A stretch of 30,973 nucleotides of DNA from contig BFEA01000049.1 in assembly GCA_003427395.1 (NCBI GenBank), forward strand, positions 2,979,666-3,010,638. The letters are read 5' to 3'. The notes beneath the pieces were generated by a model, which made no database searches, had not been told where the DNA came from, and saw only the letters and a list, made by a program, of their open reading frames with translations. A program made the translations under genes and the position numbers. Source of the stretch: Chara braunii (taxonomy: Eukaryota; Streptophyta; Charophyceae; Charales; Characeae). Below, in pieces: positions 1 to 10,909 of the stretch (positions within the stretch are counted from its first letter, which is position 1; every line of letters starts with the position of its first letter).

Positions 1-112
1 TTTTCAGGGACCAAGCATGTTCCATAAGTTTGGGTGGTTTTATCGCCTTGTTTACTTTTGGGTCCTTTCAGTTTTTTTTATGCTTTGGATTTAAGAGAAT
101 GAACCAGGTTGA

Positions 113-541
113 GGACCAGACAGGTTCTCATAAGTTTGGGTGGTCTTGGTCCAATACCACGCACATGCTGGAACCAAAAGGATATAACTTGGTTATACTT
201 TACTATTATTTTATCTATGAACAGGCTAGTCAGACAGGGTTCCGTAAGTTTGGGTGATCTGACTATAGTTTATCGCAAACTGAAGAGAATATGAATTAAG
301 AATAAACTTGTCGTACAAAGGGGCAGACTGAATCTTGAGCTAAAAATGATCGATTCAATTATATGTTACCTATAAAGACTAAGTGCAGATAATTATATAA
401 ATCTTGGATACTTAAACAGTTCAGAGCGACTAGGGTGGCCTAGTCATATGCCCAAAGAAGAGAAAAGTTGTTGTGTCTTGTGTTTGTGTACATTTTATGG
501 CTAAGCTAGGCAGGTTCTCATAAGTTTGGGTAATCTAGCTT
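113..541 (+). repeat. Hairpin family with shared apical motif (5' LTR copies)
   Basis: Three potential stem-loops of 39-40 nt lie at 113-152, 227-265 and 503-541. All enclose close variants of AGGTTCTCATAAGTTTGGGT, but their arms differ: GGACCA with TGGTCC (plus GAC with GTC beyond a one-base bulge), TAGTCAGA with TCTGACTA, and AAGCTAG with CTAGCTT. A fourth copy of the apical motif at 20-38 has no clear arms. The other LTR keeps the same three hairpins, one with 9 paired bases. Function unknown; a packaging, dimerisation or protein-binding role is only a guess. Confidence 0.7.
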
Positions 542-833
542 TATGCCCTATGTAAGCTGGGTATAAAGGGATAAATCATTAAAAGACTACGAACTATTGT
601 TTCTCCAGGTTGACTTGGGGATGGTGAAAGTACTTACCTTTGTGGGTTGGTCTGCATTTGGCTGAGTGAGATTACTACTTAGTGTAAGTTTCAGCTTGAA
701 AGGTAGTTGCTTTAGATGCTAAGCACGTGCTAGAGCCATAGGAATTAGTTTTAATTTCTGCATTTTCTAACTAAGTTTATTTTTACTTAGGTCGATTTCT
801 GCATTTTCTAGGATCTTTTATTATACTTGGTAT

Positions 834-1345
834 TGTATAAATCTTGGTAAGTCACTTGATGTACGGGAAGCGCTGCCGAAATTTCTACAAAACCAAAGAG
901 TTAATAGATTTTGTTTTTTCAAAGTTCAGTTTATCTGACTTTTTGACTTAGTACAAATATGAGAAACCATATTTTCTAAAGGGAGTGTTGCCCATTTTTT
1001 TGTTAATTCGAGGAGTTAGATAAAATTGGACCTTGAGAAGTCAAAATTCTGAATTTATTTTATATAAATTTTTGTAAGCTACTTTCTCTACGGCAAACGC
1101 CGCCGAAATTTCTGCAGAACTTAATTTTTCAAGGTTCAACTTGTGTGACTTTTATATATATGGCTTAGTAAAAACTTGGGAAATCTCATTTTCTAAAAGG
1201 AGTGCTGCCCAATTTTTTGCTAATTCAGGAAGTTAAACAAAATTTGACTTTGAAAGGTTGAAGATTATTTTTGTTTTTATATTTAGGCTGATATAAATTC
1301 TGGAAAGGCATTTTTCCTACGGGAAGCGCTGCCGAAATTTCCTTC
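834..1345 (+). repeat. Tandem units of about 230 bp inside the 5' LTR
   Basis: Units start at about 834, 1061 and 1290, each with TATAAAT followed by TTGGTAAG or a near variant, then a block like ACGGGAAGCGCTGCCGAAAT. The first two also carry a later block like CATTTTCTAAAGGGAGTG. The third unit is cut short by the deletion near 1340. The same array is present in the other LTR. Sub-repeats of this kind often lie in LTR promoter regions, but no function is shown here. Confidence 0.75.
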
Positions 1346-3002
1346 GGCACTGACTTAGAGATAGACCTAGGCTTGGTTATCAGGAGAGTCTTGAGTAAGA
1401 GCGTGTCATGAGGATTTGATCTCCACACATTGACAATTTAGCTTGGAGATTGACCTGTCTTATGATACAGGCCTTCTTTGGATATTCGATCGAGGATTTG
1501 AACTAGTTTCAACTTGATTCTATAAGGATCATCTCCTGTTATCACTGATAACGGGTTGGTTAGTTGATCGTTGACTTGTCGACTCACGACACAACTTTGC
1601 TTACACCTGTACCTCAACTTGATTGCCTTAGCCCTGTGATTTGATATGTTTCTTTAAGGGTTTTAACCGGACTTCTTTTAAATGGTCATTATAAAGAACT
1701 TATGAGATTTATGAAAAAAATCACTATGACTGGGGCGTGAGTGTGTGAGGTGTGGTGTGAGTTACAGGGAAAAGTAAAGTTTACCACATTGGTATATGGC
1801 AATGTAGCTATTGTGTGTGCCTGTGTTTTATGCATGTTAGTATTTTGGAGCTTGGTATATGAGTCGTACCTTGGAGGCAGTGAGAATGACAACCATGTGT
1901 GGCACGATCTGCATACCTGATGGGTTTATGTTTCCCCTTCTTTTATTTTATCTCAAGTTCTGATTTGATACATGAGTGTTAGATGTTTATTTATTTACTG
2001 ATTGATTTTGCTTATTAATTTTGATAGTTGGACGTTGTAGTCCGTGGCAGCCGTCAAAGTCAAACCCCTGACTTATTTCCAGACCCTGGATGAGAGAGTT
2101 GGTCTCCAAGGCTATAAGAGACGATTGTCACCACAGGCATGAACCTCTGTACCACCAACTCTCCGCAGAGTGCAGAAGAGAGTGTGATTCTCAACCGCAC
2201 TTGGCGGTTGTCCAGCGTCGAGAGATCATTCCCTCAAGGCGCGTGTCAGCCGACACTTGAGTGTCAAGCGCGACCCTCGAGATTAACGAGGATCGCATGA
2301 GTATGGGTACTACATAGTACGCCATCATTGTGACCGCTTGCGTATGCTTGCATTGCGAGTCGATATGGGAAGACCCTGCATCCGCGCGATTTTATACTAA
2401 GTCTCGCGCTCGTCGCCTATCGGATTCCTGCGTCGAAAAGTTATGGGATGGCTACTGAGGGACTAGGAGCGTTGTCGCATTGTTTGTTCTATGTCGTTCT
2501 GTACTTGTATATGTACGTACGTGGATGTGGGTGTTTTATTTTTTTTATGTTACGTTTTCTTTGTAGTAGTGTACACGTGGCGTGTGGGATACGTCCTAGT
2601 CAACCGGCGACGAAGCCCCCCAAGACGGCGATTCACATGCGGCTCCGATAGAGGCGTATTACCGCGTGTACCTCCTATGCTACATCGAACGAGAAACGCC
2701 CTGGGCTGGTCCACCTCTGCGATTGCATCTGATTAGCTTTCGTACTATGGACTGGTAGCTCGGCGGGGATACGCCCACCGAAGGAAGGTGACAGCTCCCG
2801 TAAGGTGGAGGTAAGTCGTGCCTCGCGTAGACCCTATCCTATCGTAGGGGCTCGCGAGAGGTATGGCTTGCACACTGAGCCAGAGCAGCTTGCGGAAGCT
2901 CCATTATGTATTCGCGATGAGGATTTAAACCAACTCCTGCGTGACGTGGCCAGGAGGGTCCCGCGCTGCCTTGTGTGGTGTCAGACCAATGTGCTCGACA
3001 GG

Positions 3003-3020
3003 TGGCGATGTTGCTGGGGA
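3003..3020 (+). other. Primer-binding site, tRNA-Asp type
   Basis: The sequence TGGCGATGTTGCTGGGGA matches 15 of 18 bases of the complement of the 3' end of plant tRNA-Asp (TGGCGCCGTTGCCGGGGA). It starts 2 bases after the LTR terminus CA at 2999-3000, the usual spacing. This position and match fix both the LTR boundary and the element's orientation. Two of the three mismatches are C to T, as expected for decay of methylated DNA; the third is C to A. Confidence 0.8.
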
Positions 3021-5049
3021 TAATTGTTGTCTGTCGTTGTCCCTGGTGGAATGACATCCGGGTATGAGAAAGTGAGAACTAGGCAAAAGGAGAAGCTTTC
3101 TTTGGACGTATATGGTCGATCGCTTGATACCTTGACTATCGTTGAAAATGTCTTAAAAGTGTGGCCTAAGTGTGAAGTGTTGATTATTAGCGTATGCGCG
3201 GTTTACTTAAGGAAGGAAGTTTTTGGTTGTACACTTAAGTACTCTTACGCATATAATAGTGGTCTCAGCGAGCACCTTGTTATCTTAAGTATTTTTTTAT
3301 ATTTGGGCGATACTTGGCGTGTATATTGCGACTTTGGTTAAGTTGAGGCAGTTGGGTATGTCCATTATCGAAGCAAGCTCAGTTGATAACTTTCAAAGCT
3401 CGAGGCTAGTGACTTATTACGTAAGTAATGTGCTAAGCCTGCTTTGGGATGTAAAGACGTTAAGCTAAAGCAACTCCCCCTTGTCAATAAAGTGTCGCTT
3501 TAGAGGAGGCTTCTGAAACGTGAGCGACATGGATGAGGGAATGAGTGATAAGTGCGAACTGAGGGGTTTGATTGCAAAAAAATTTCCTTGAGTTCATAAT
3601 GAGTTATGGTTTGATAGATATTGCGAGATGTACTAAGCCTTGATCCTTTGATAGTATCAGTTGGCGGTGAGTTGAGTTACCTAGCAGATTGTCTTAGACA
3701 TAACCGCCGATAAAAGTTTGAGAAGTAGTGGTTATTTAGCTAGCAGTTAGACTAGCCCGAAGAGAGGCTTATGTTTAAATATGTGTAATATATATGCATA
3801 TATTTGTTTTTATGACGGTTTTATCTGGTTGTTGTCGTATATGCATTTCTCTGTATTTTGTTTAATGTATGATTGAAGGCGTATGTATTGATTGTCTTTC
3901 AAGAGGACACAGACTTTACATAAAACCCATATCTGGCATTGGACCAGAGGTGAATGGGGTGACTAGCTTTTTGTGGAAGGTGGTTCTTCCTCAAAGGAGT
4001 TAGTCAACATGCATAATTTGTCCTTAGTGGAAGTGCATTCTTGAATTGTTACTCCCTCGCTGAAGCTTAAGGAAGCAGTTATCAGTCTCAAGCATGATAG
4101 TGAGACTCACGTCGGAATTATGTTCCTGGTCCATTAGTAGGATGTTACCTCTCCTATGATAGGAGAGTAACTACATTATCTGTTGAGAAAGGAGGAAGGG
4201 GCTTGTTACCTTACCGAAACTATGATGGTCAGTGAGAGCGGTTCTGAAGTAGCGACCTAGGCTCGTCTCCCGTTAAGTAGGGTCACCATATTTGTGAGGG
4301 TGCGGATTCGTTGTTCGTTGCCCTGATAGGTATGAATGACGTTGTCCATCTGACCATGATAGGGTCGGTGAGGTGCAAGCACTGGAATCAGAGAGGGTTG
4401 CGATGAGGCTTGATCTTTAGAGAGGGGCTCAGAAGTCAAGATGTTATCTTATGAGGATTACATCGCCCCTCTGTAATATATGCTTCGCTTAAGAGTTGAA
4501 GGGGTAACAATTGTATCATGTTATTTACTCATTGCTAGTCTTATTTCTGCCTTATAGAATATATGTAATACATTATTGAGAGTTATCCTGTTATATGACT
4601 TACAGTTGAGTTATTGGCATATTGTTGTTTATAAAGCATATTGTGCCCTTCAGCTACAACCCTTGCAAATAATTTGTGTTTATCATGCCAAGAATTATTG
4701 TTATCAATGTATGTTATTTATCATGGGTTGTATGCATTTTGGATTCATATTTGGAGTATCCACTTATGGGGCATATGTATATTGTGTCCTTCCTTGATAA
4801 TAAAAATCATAAGTGATTAACGCCTAAGTTATGATTTGAGGGATTTATCAGTGAATATTTATGTTTTATTTTATGTGAATATTTATTCAAAGACTCTCTT
4901 CAGTAACGTCGTTGTTCTGAATAGATTCTTATGTGTGCCTTCATGATGAGAACGTGATAATTTTAGTGGGATATATTCTGCACTACATTTAGTTGCATAA
5001 CTTCTCTCGAGCCTCGACCCTAACGCCGGTCGTTGTTGTTCAACAGGTG
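3021..5049 (+). other. Untranslated leader of the LTR element
   Basis: About 2 kb between the primer site and the gag start without a convincing coding frame; the longest open stretch (3024-3341, 105 codons) starts with a non-ATG codon and shows no recognisable domain. A stem-loop lies at 4144-4171: GTTA, a bulged C, then CTCTCCT, loop ATGAT, AGGAGAG and TAAC. Long leaders are common in large plant retrotransposons and can hold packaging signals, but nothing here shows that directly. Confidence 0.55.
4144..4171 (+). repeat. Stem-loop in the leader, 11 paired bases
   Basis: Arms GTTA/TAAC and CTCTCCT/AGGAGAG are separated by a 5-base loop, with one bulged C on the left side. It may be a packaging or dimer-initiation structure of the element RNA, but only the pairing is observed. 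Confidence 0.5.
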
Positions 5050-6182
5050 ATGGGGTCGAGGGAGCTCGAGATGAAAGAGTCTCAAGGGAAAATTGGGGTC
5101 GAGGAACTTGCCTACCTGCTGGGTGTGCGTGATTGGGAGCGGGACAACCTACCTAAGGTTGAGATTGACTTCTTCAAAGGCGATCATGTTTCTGACTTCC
5201 TTGACAAGTTTAGGCAAAAAGCGTCTCACAGCGAATGGAGTGAAGGGCAGATGCTAAAGGAGGTCATAAAGTATATTCATATAAGCTTGAAGGAGGAAGT
5301 CAGTGGGTTGGTTAGAAGAGCGGAGTCATTATGGAGGAAGTTTTATGATGACATGTGGAATAAATACCGGCTAGGAGAGGAATAACTGACCAAAGACGAT
5401 CTTGAGAAGATAGATCGATACAATTATGTTTCAATAGGGCACTTCCTGATGGAATATGAGCGTGCATTGCACAAGGTCTGGGCGTTGTCTGAACATGACA
5501 AGTGTTTTGTCTTCCTCATGAACTTCACACACGCCAAGCAACGAGACTTGATTCGTGGGACAGAGGGGAGACTAATATGGGATAAGATTCGAGAGAACTT
5601 TGAGCAGGGGGATTTCGACCAGTACCTCTGTCATACTCTGCGGGAAGCGACGAAAATAAAGGAGTTGCAAAGTTGTGGTAAGAACAAGCTAGATGAAGGC
5701 GCAAAGGAAGTTGTGGCAGGTGCTAGAGGGAATACGGAAGGCGAGCCTCGGAAGAAGGTTAAGAAGTCTAAGCGAAATCACAAGTGGAGTGAAGAGAACA
5801 GGGCGAGGGTCTGCGTTGGTAAGGCAGGGGGGGATGAAGTCAGAGACGTCGTGCCTCATACCAGCGAGAGGACAATTGACGTCCCGAGTAAGGAGAAGAA
5901 AGGGAGACAATGGGTACAGAAACAAGTAGATATGCCCCACCTATTGCTGAAAGTAGGACGGATCGTAGAATGAAGAGAATGTGAGATCGACAGACAAAGA
6001 TAGTATGTGCTTGTTGCGGAAAGACTGGTCATACCCCTCGCAGATGTAAGATGGCAAAGGAGGGAGTTAAGGGGTGAGACCATTGTGCTTTAGGGAAGGG
6101 CTTGACTCCTCCCAATGACTATCATCATTTTACTTGTCTCGTCCATAGCAAGAAAGCGATAAAATGGTGTCAGTGGTCTTGA
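5050..6182 (+). pseudogene. Decayed retrotransposon gag with CCHC zinc knuckle
   Basis: The nearest ATG is at 5050 (GTGATGG context); the frame is open upstream only to a TAG at 4990. It runs to an in-frame TAA at 5383-5385, then stays open to TGA at 5971-5973, so about 308 codons are interrupted once. The translated part has an acidic/basic alpha-helical character (for example KVEIDFFKGD and RRAESLWRKF) like Ty3/gypsy capsid domains, then a Lys/Arg-rich stretch. A perfect zinc knuckle, CACCGKTGHTPRRC (C-X2-C-X4-H-X4-C), lies at 6006-6047 in a different frame, followed after one more stop by a Cys/His-rich run to 6182. In the family, Gag forms the particle and the knuckle binds RNA. Stops and the frame change show this copy is broken. 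No protease follows. The family assignment beyond 'gag' is tentative. Confidence 0.72.
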
Positions 6183-6968
6183 GCGATTTATAAACAAACA
6201 CTCGGAAGGCTATGACAATGTGGTAGACTCGATTGCTAAACTAATAGGTGATTATCTGCATATTTTGCTTTTAAGTTGAGCCTTCAAAGTTTCATCTCAT
6301 ATATACTTTTGATTTTGAGTGGCATTACGTTTTGCTAGTTTTTGGGATTGTGCGTACATCCTGGATTTGACTATCCGCTCTCTAAGCTGGCTTCAGTTTT
6401 GTTGGATGCAAGTGGAGGTCTTGTAAGGTCCTATTGTCCTTACGCTGACGTCTTTTCATCTTTGCGGGAACGCTTGGGATTGTTTTGTGTATATCAGTCT
6501 TTTATGACTTATAAAGTATTGTATACGAGGTCATTTGTTTCTGGTTGAGACCTGGATTTGTGATACTTTCGAGGCTTGGTATGGGTTTTGATTTCCCTGG
6601 GTTGCAGAATCGTGCATGTTCTAGTTGTCATTGGCATTCTCACCATGGTGAATTTGTGGGGTTTTCTGTATTTTTTTCATTTGACATATGAGAAGGGAAG
6701 TCTTAACTGTGGGTCACTGAAGAGTACTTGAACTGGAGAGGGTTCAATGAAATGAGGATAGCGTGATTATCAGTGGAGGATTTCTGAAAGATTTAAAGAA
6801 TCCAGAAAATCATATTGAGAGAGAGGTTATGTCCGAGGCCGGCCTAAACGGTTGATGGTCTTATTGGGACCCATCTCCGAGTGAAAGATATTTTAAGGAT
6901 TATATGCAATGCTTATCCTTGAGTGGGAAGGATAGCCGAAAGATTTTTGGTTGAGAGATTTGTCTTCC

Positions 6969-7258
6969 TGACATGTATACACCAACCACTCTGTCATGGA
7001 CTCATAACTGTCAGCGAGGGACTCGCGACAGAGAAACCTGTCATGTATACGAGACCCTCACTTGACCCTTGGTTATGGACTGCGAGTGGTTTAGTCTGCG
7101 TTAGAGGGTAGGGGTTATACTGTCATGTATACATCAATGTCACCCTACCCAAGACTCATAGCTGCCAGTAAGGGAGACTCACGGCAGGGAAACCTGTCAT
7201 GTATATGGGACCCTCACTTGGCCCTTGGTTGTGAACTGCGAGTGGCTAGCCTGCGGCA
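6969..7258 (+). repeat. Two diverged direct copies of about 135-150 bp
   Basis: The first copy begins at ACATGTATACACC (about 6969) and the second at TCATGTATACATC (about 7123). Shared landmarks include ACTCATA followed by CTG(T/C)CAG, AAACCTGTCATGTATA, and GACCCTCACTTG followed by CCCTTGGTT and CTGCGAGTGG. Period is about 154 bp. No coding function is seen. Confidence 0.7.
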
Positions 7259-8196
7259 GTATTTCCCGTGATTAAGAAAAACGAAGGGAAAATGGTTGAT
7301 TATGGTGGGATTTTGAAAAGTATAAGCAGTGAGTTTTATTTGGAAAAAGATTATGAGAGTTTGCTCACTGAGCAAAGCTTATGGGTGAGATTGACAAAGT
7401 GTGTGATGAAAGCGAAGAACCTGTTTGTAAAGGTAGGATTTATGAGCAAAAGATGTGATTTCCTTTTATTTTGAAACACTAAGTGAATATCCTCACCCAT
7501 CCCTTTGATAAATCACTAAAATGAGTGGTTTTTGAGTGACAGTAATGGTTTGTGGGATTGGGCTTAACAGGGTCCTACCCATAGTCAAACGCCCTAATCT
7601 TTAAGATTAGCTAAAAGATTAAGGTGTCTGGTTAATCCCCACAGTGGGGTGTTCCTTTGGGGAAGAGCTCGAAAAAGAATGTATAGATCAATTGAGTTTG
7701 AGTAATTGATGTGTAAAAAGAAAAAAGTCTAAATAAACATTGAGATCCTGAAATTTGACCCGCCACAAAGGTTGTCTTAACTAGTGGTAGGATGATCAGG
7801 GTGTCCGGCGCGATAAAATATCGTTCAAAAGGGTCAGGGATTGTGTAATCATAAGTTTGATCATTGGAGAATTTTCTGCCTATGATTGTAGTGGGTGGAA
7901 AGTGGTTTTATCCACTTTGTTAAATTAGAGGCTGAAGAGTGACTATGCTTCGCCGATTATTCGACTATTGTAGATTTGTATTTTGATCAGGAATTAAAAA
8001 GATATTTTTGACCGATGATTTTGTCCGCTTCTTTTGAGGAATCGAGGCTTGGAGTGGACACAACTAAATGACCGTTTTAGTCTATATCGAGGATGTTATC
8101 ATACACCTTTTCTGAAGACTATGTTTGAATGGTATTCGGTTTAGGCATCCGTTGTGACGGGGACGTCGCTTAATAGGGTCCGGGCAGGTTGTCGTA

Positions 8197-8233
8197 CCAA
8201 ATACCCTTACAAGGATATTACAAGGGTATTTGG
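8197..8233 (+). repeat. Perfect 12-bp inverted repeat with 13-base loop
   Basis: CCAAATACCCTT at 8197-8208 pairs exactly with AAGGGTATTTGG at 8222-8233. It marks the left side of the GC-rich segment that follows. Possible roles are an RNA hairpin or the scar of an insertion; only the pairing is observed. Confidence 0.65.
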
Positions 8234-8269
8234 CGTGTTTCCTGCAAGTTGCACTCATGCGGCCCCGTC

Positions 8270-9340
8270 CGCACAACGGCGCCCGTACGGGAGGAAGTTT
8301 AGGCCCTCGTCAGGGTGAGCGGCTCGCGCGGGGTATCGGCGACAAGCTACGATTATGCGCGACATGAAAGGGCGCGGCCTCGTGTGCACGACGTCATGAG
8401 TCAGCGGGACACGCGATGTTTATTTATATTTTGTATTATTTATTTGTTGTATTATTTTTATCTGTAGGCTCCGGCGCTTTCCTGTATTCGGACGGGACGC
8501 CGGATTTAATGGTCGCCACGGCAGTCGAGGACCTTGAGTGGGCGCCTCGTTTGGCAGGTCCGAGTGTTCAGGATGCTGGCGAAAGTTCTCTACCACATCG
8601 TGACCGAGAACAGGACGCGTTGAGGGCTGTGTTTGTAATTGCAGTTGAGGCAAAAGGGCAGGTAATGTTGAATGTATTACGACCCACATTTCGGGTCCGG
8701 TGAGATCGCATGGGGGTGTGTTGTATTCGCAGGATTGCCTAAGGTGCGATTACAAACGATTTTTGTGACTGCGCCGAAGTTACTCCTTTATAGCGTTATG
8801 GGGAGCCCCGTAGCAGCCACATCCGTGCTCAAGCCGCCAATGAGGGAACATGTGGGAGCGATACCCACCAGCACGTGCAATATCTGGTGCAGCGGGTGGG
8901 TAACTACCGGGCCAGGGGTCAGCCGGTAGCATCAGGGCCAAGCTTCTTCAATGAGCCGACCGGTGTGCCTTCCCTCCGGTTTCCTCCCCCTATGAGCGGC
9001 GTGCTGGGCACTGAGTTAGTGACAGCAGCCATCAGACGACGCAGCGGACGGGTAGGCCGGGCAGCTGAGGAGACAAGGCGGGGCAAGCTACGGGCGCTGA
9101 AGTAGGAGTAGCGGAGCGGCCGGGCGGCGCCACGCAACAGCGGGGAGGAGACTACGCAAGAGAGCATGCAAGGCAGAGGGGAACAGCGCGTGTGAAGATT
9201 GTGGAGCGCAGCAGAGTACAAAGGGAGTAAGGCAAAGCGGAGCGTTGCAGGTGAGGCAGGGCAACTACGGGGGGAAAGGGTGAACCCGGACGGAAAGATG
9301 AGTCTAGCGCGCGCACAGTAAGAGGAAGCTAGTTATGGCG
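8270..9340 (+). other. GC-rich segment with open frames and splice-like sites
   Basis: This stretch is visibly richer in G and C than the AT-rich sequence on its left. An ATG frame at 8416-8703 starts with a hydrophobic run (MFIYILYYLFVVLFLSV) and a second frame, without its own early ATG, is open from 8794 to a stop at 9103-9105. A T-rich tract before CTGTAG|G near 8467, GGGCAG|GTAATG near 8660 and TTCGCAG|G near 8731 look like splice sites, but joining at them gives a quick stop, so no gene model holds. No domain is recognised. It may be a captured host fragment inside the retrotransposon, or chance. Confidence 0.35.
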
Positions 9341-9382
9341 GAAACGAGCGTAAGCAGGAAGGAGCGAAAAAAAACGCAGAAA

Positions 9383-9911
9383 CCGCTCGATTCTTGATGA
9401 AATCGGGCGGGGGGGTCAAAATTGGGGTTATGAGGTAGGTCGAGACGAATGGAGGAAGTAGTTTTGCTGAAGGGTTAGTAAAAGGAAAGTTAGTAAGAAA
9501 GAGTCGTGCGTGGGACCTTCGTGATAGTGGATATGGTCGTGTGAGAAGATAAAGATCTCGCTCGTTTCTTGATAAAAACGAGCGAGGGAGCATTCATTTC
9601 GGAGGTTTTTACGTGGGGCGAATCCACTGGTAGAGTTAGTTTTAGTGTTAGGTTGGTAAGATAGGAGTTAGTAGAGAAAAGTACCGCGCGGAGGAACGAC
9701 GAGGATGGATATGGAGGGGCTGTGGAACAGAGATTTCACTCGTTCCTTGATGAAATAGAGTGAAAGAGGATGCTAAGCGGGGGTTTTGGAGTAGGGCGAG
9801 AAGGATGGCGGGGTTAAATTTTGGAGTAGGTTGGTAAGTTAGTTGGTGTGAGCGAATGTGGCCGCGCGAAGCGCCGGAGTGAGGGGATTAACCTACCAAG
9901 ATTTTGGTAGG
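9383..9911 (+). repeat. Array of spaced hairpins in about 177-bp repeat units
   Basis: Hairpin 1 (9383-9410) pairs CCGCTCGATT with AATCGGGCGG; hairpin 2 (9557-9586) pairs CTCGCTCGTTT with AAACGAGCGAG perfectly; hairpin 3 (9734-9765) pairs TTTCACTC with GAGTGAAA. All three share an apical CTTGAT(G/A)A, are 174-177 bp apart, and their intervening sequence is loosely repeated (for example GTTAGTA/GTTGGTAAG and GGATATGG). A fourth hairpin at 9892-9911 pairs CCTACCAA with TTGGTAGG around GATT. The stems change while pairing is kept. Located near the 3' end of the internal region of the element; function unknown. Confidence 0.65.
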
Positions 9912-9971
9912 AGGTTCATTAGGACTCTGCTCATCCTAACTGAAGCGGGTGTGAGACCAGCGGGGAAGATC

Positions 9972-9973
<2 letters not shown>

Positions 9974-10019
<46 letters not shown>
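9974..10019 (+). repeat. (AG)n microsatellite, 46 bp
   Basis: Uninterrupted AG dinucleotides. Being purine-only and within the 3' half of the element it might be mistaken for a polypurine tract, but the LTR start is not next to it. Confidence 0.95.
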
Positions 10020-10021
<2 letters not shown>

Positions 10022-10909
10022 TACCTGAGCAAATCGGCTTATGTCAACGAAGAGGCAGGCTTGTTGAGGCTCCTGCAACGACGAAGTGGTTCACTTACCT
10101 GCTAGCCGAGGGCATTGTCACACTACCGGTTGGGCCAACGAAGGGTAGGACATGAGTTCGCAGGCTTGCTTTGGGGTCAGCACTCCATTGATTCCTTCAA
10201 AGTGAAGTAGAGTGAGGCCGACCGCAGGGACGACAGATATCGGTCAGGGAACTTCTCATCCCACCAAACGAATAGCTGTTGACGAAACAGAAGGCGGAAC
10301 TTTGCCCTGTCGACCCATCCTACCGGTCAACCACGAGGTTGAAGGCTCGGTCGTTGACTGATGTGCAACCTGGTCTACTGAACAAGCTAGGTTTCTCAGC
10401 CTGCTGAGCAGGCTAGCTGCAGACGAGTCCTGAGTATGTGAATTTGTGGGTAACCATCATACTTGGAGCCACAAAGGTACATGCCTGGTTGTTTACTGGT
10501 ATGCTACCTACGTTGTTGCATGGAGGCCCTGGAGGGGTAAGACAGACGTACATGCTCGGTTGAGACGTTGTACATTTCGACCTACAGAGTAATGAGAAGT
10601 GAACAGCGAGAGTTTTAAAGATTCATCTGTTGGTTGGTACACTGTTCTTGCTACCGGGTGATAGTTTGATCGGAGATAGGAGCGGTGACCTAGGAAAGTG
10701 GTTGGACACTGCAAAGAGGTGGCTGCGGCGACCTAGAGGATCGTTTGGAAAGTCAACTGTTGGCGGTAAGATTTCAGTTCGACCAAGCTGTTGATGTATT
10801 TTGACCATCATTGTGGGGCCCTCAGGCGAGTCAAGGTATCAAGGCCCTCTTTTGAGAGCTGAGTCAGTCCCCTTCATGTCTCTCGAGAATCTGAAACACC
10901 TCATTCTGT
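10020..10909 (+). other. Internal region before the gap; nothing codable seen
   Basis: About 890 bp of mixed sequence with no frame beyond 70 codons in either direction, no tandem repeat and no match to the visible part of the LTR. The true 3' LTR start and polypurine tract may lie here or within the gap; without the left end of the 5' LTR they cannot be fixed. Confidence 0.5.

Larger units (their letters stand above)
1..3000 (+). repeat. 5' LTR (left end outside window)
   Basis: Direct repeat of 11555-14627. Both copies begin with the same bases (TTTTCAGGGACC) and end with GCTCGACA. Compared with the other copy it lacks about 92 bp near 1340 and carries about 34 extra bases near 2387-2420. 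It contains hairpins with a shared apical motif (113-541), about 230-bp tandem units (834-1345), and no coding frame of note. LTRs carry the promoter and polyadenylation signals of the element; I cannot place them with confidence. At 3 kb or more this is a very long LTR, and the indels and substitutions between copies imply an old insertion. Confidence 0.8.
6183..8269 (+). other. Internal region of the element without recognisable pol
   Basis: About 2.1 kb where pol would be expected. The longest frames (6342-6548, 7268-7474) are under 70 codons and lack reverse transcriptase, RNase H or integrase motifs. A duplicated segment lies at 6969-7258, and a short perfect palindrome at 7594-7610 (CTAATCTT, T, AAGATTAG). 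Otherwise I see nothing codable. Confidence 0.5.

Noticed and set aside
9383-9765. Hammerhead ribozyme suggested by TTGATGAAA in hairpins
   Set aside because: The hammerhead core needs CTGATGA and GAAA separated by stem II plus a third stem; here TGATGA runs directly into the closing arm and the other core parts are missing.
9974-10019. (AG)n tract as polypurine tract of the element
   Set aside because: A polypurine tract must abut the 3' LTR; the sequence after this array does not match the visible LTR and the true LTR start is unknown.
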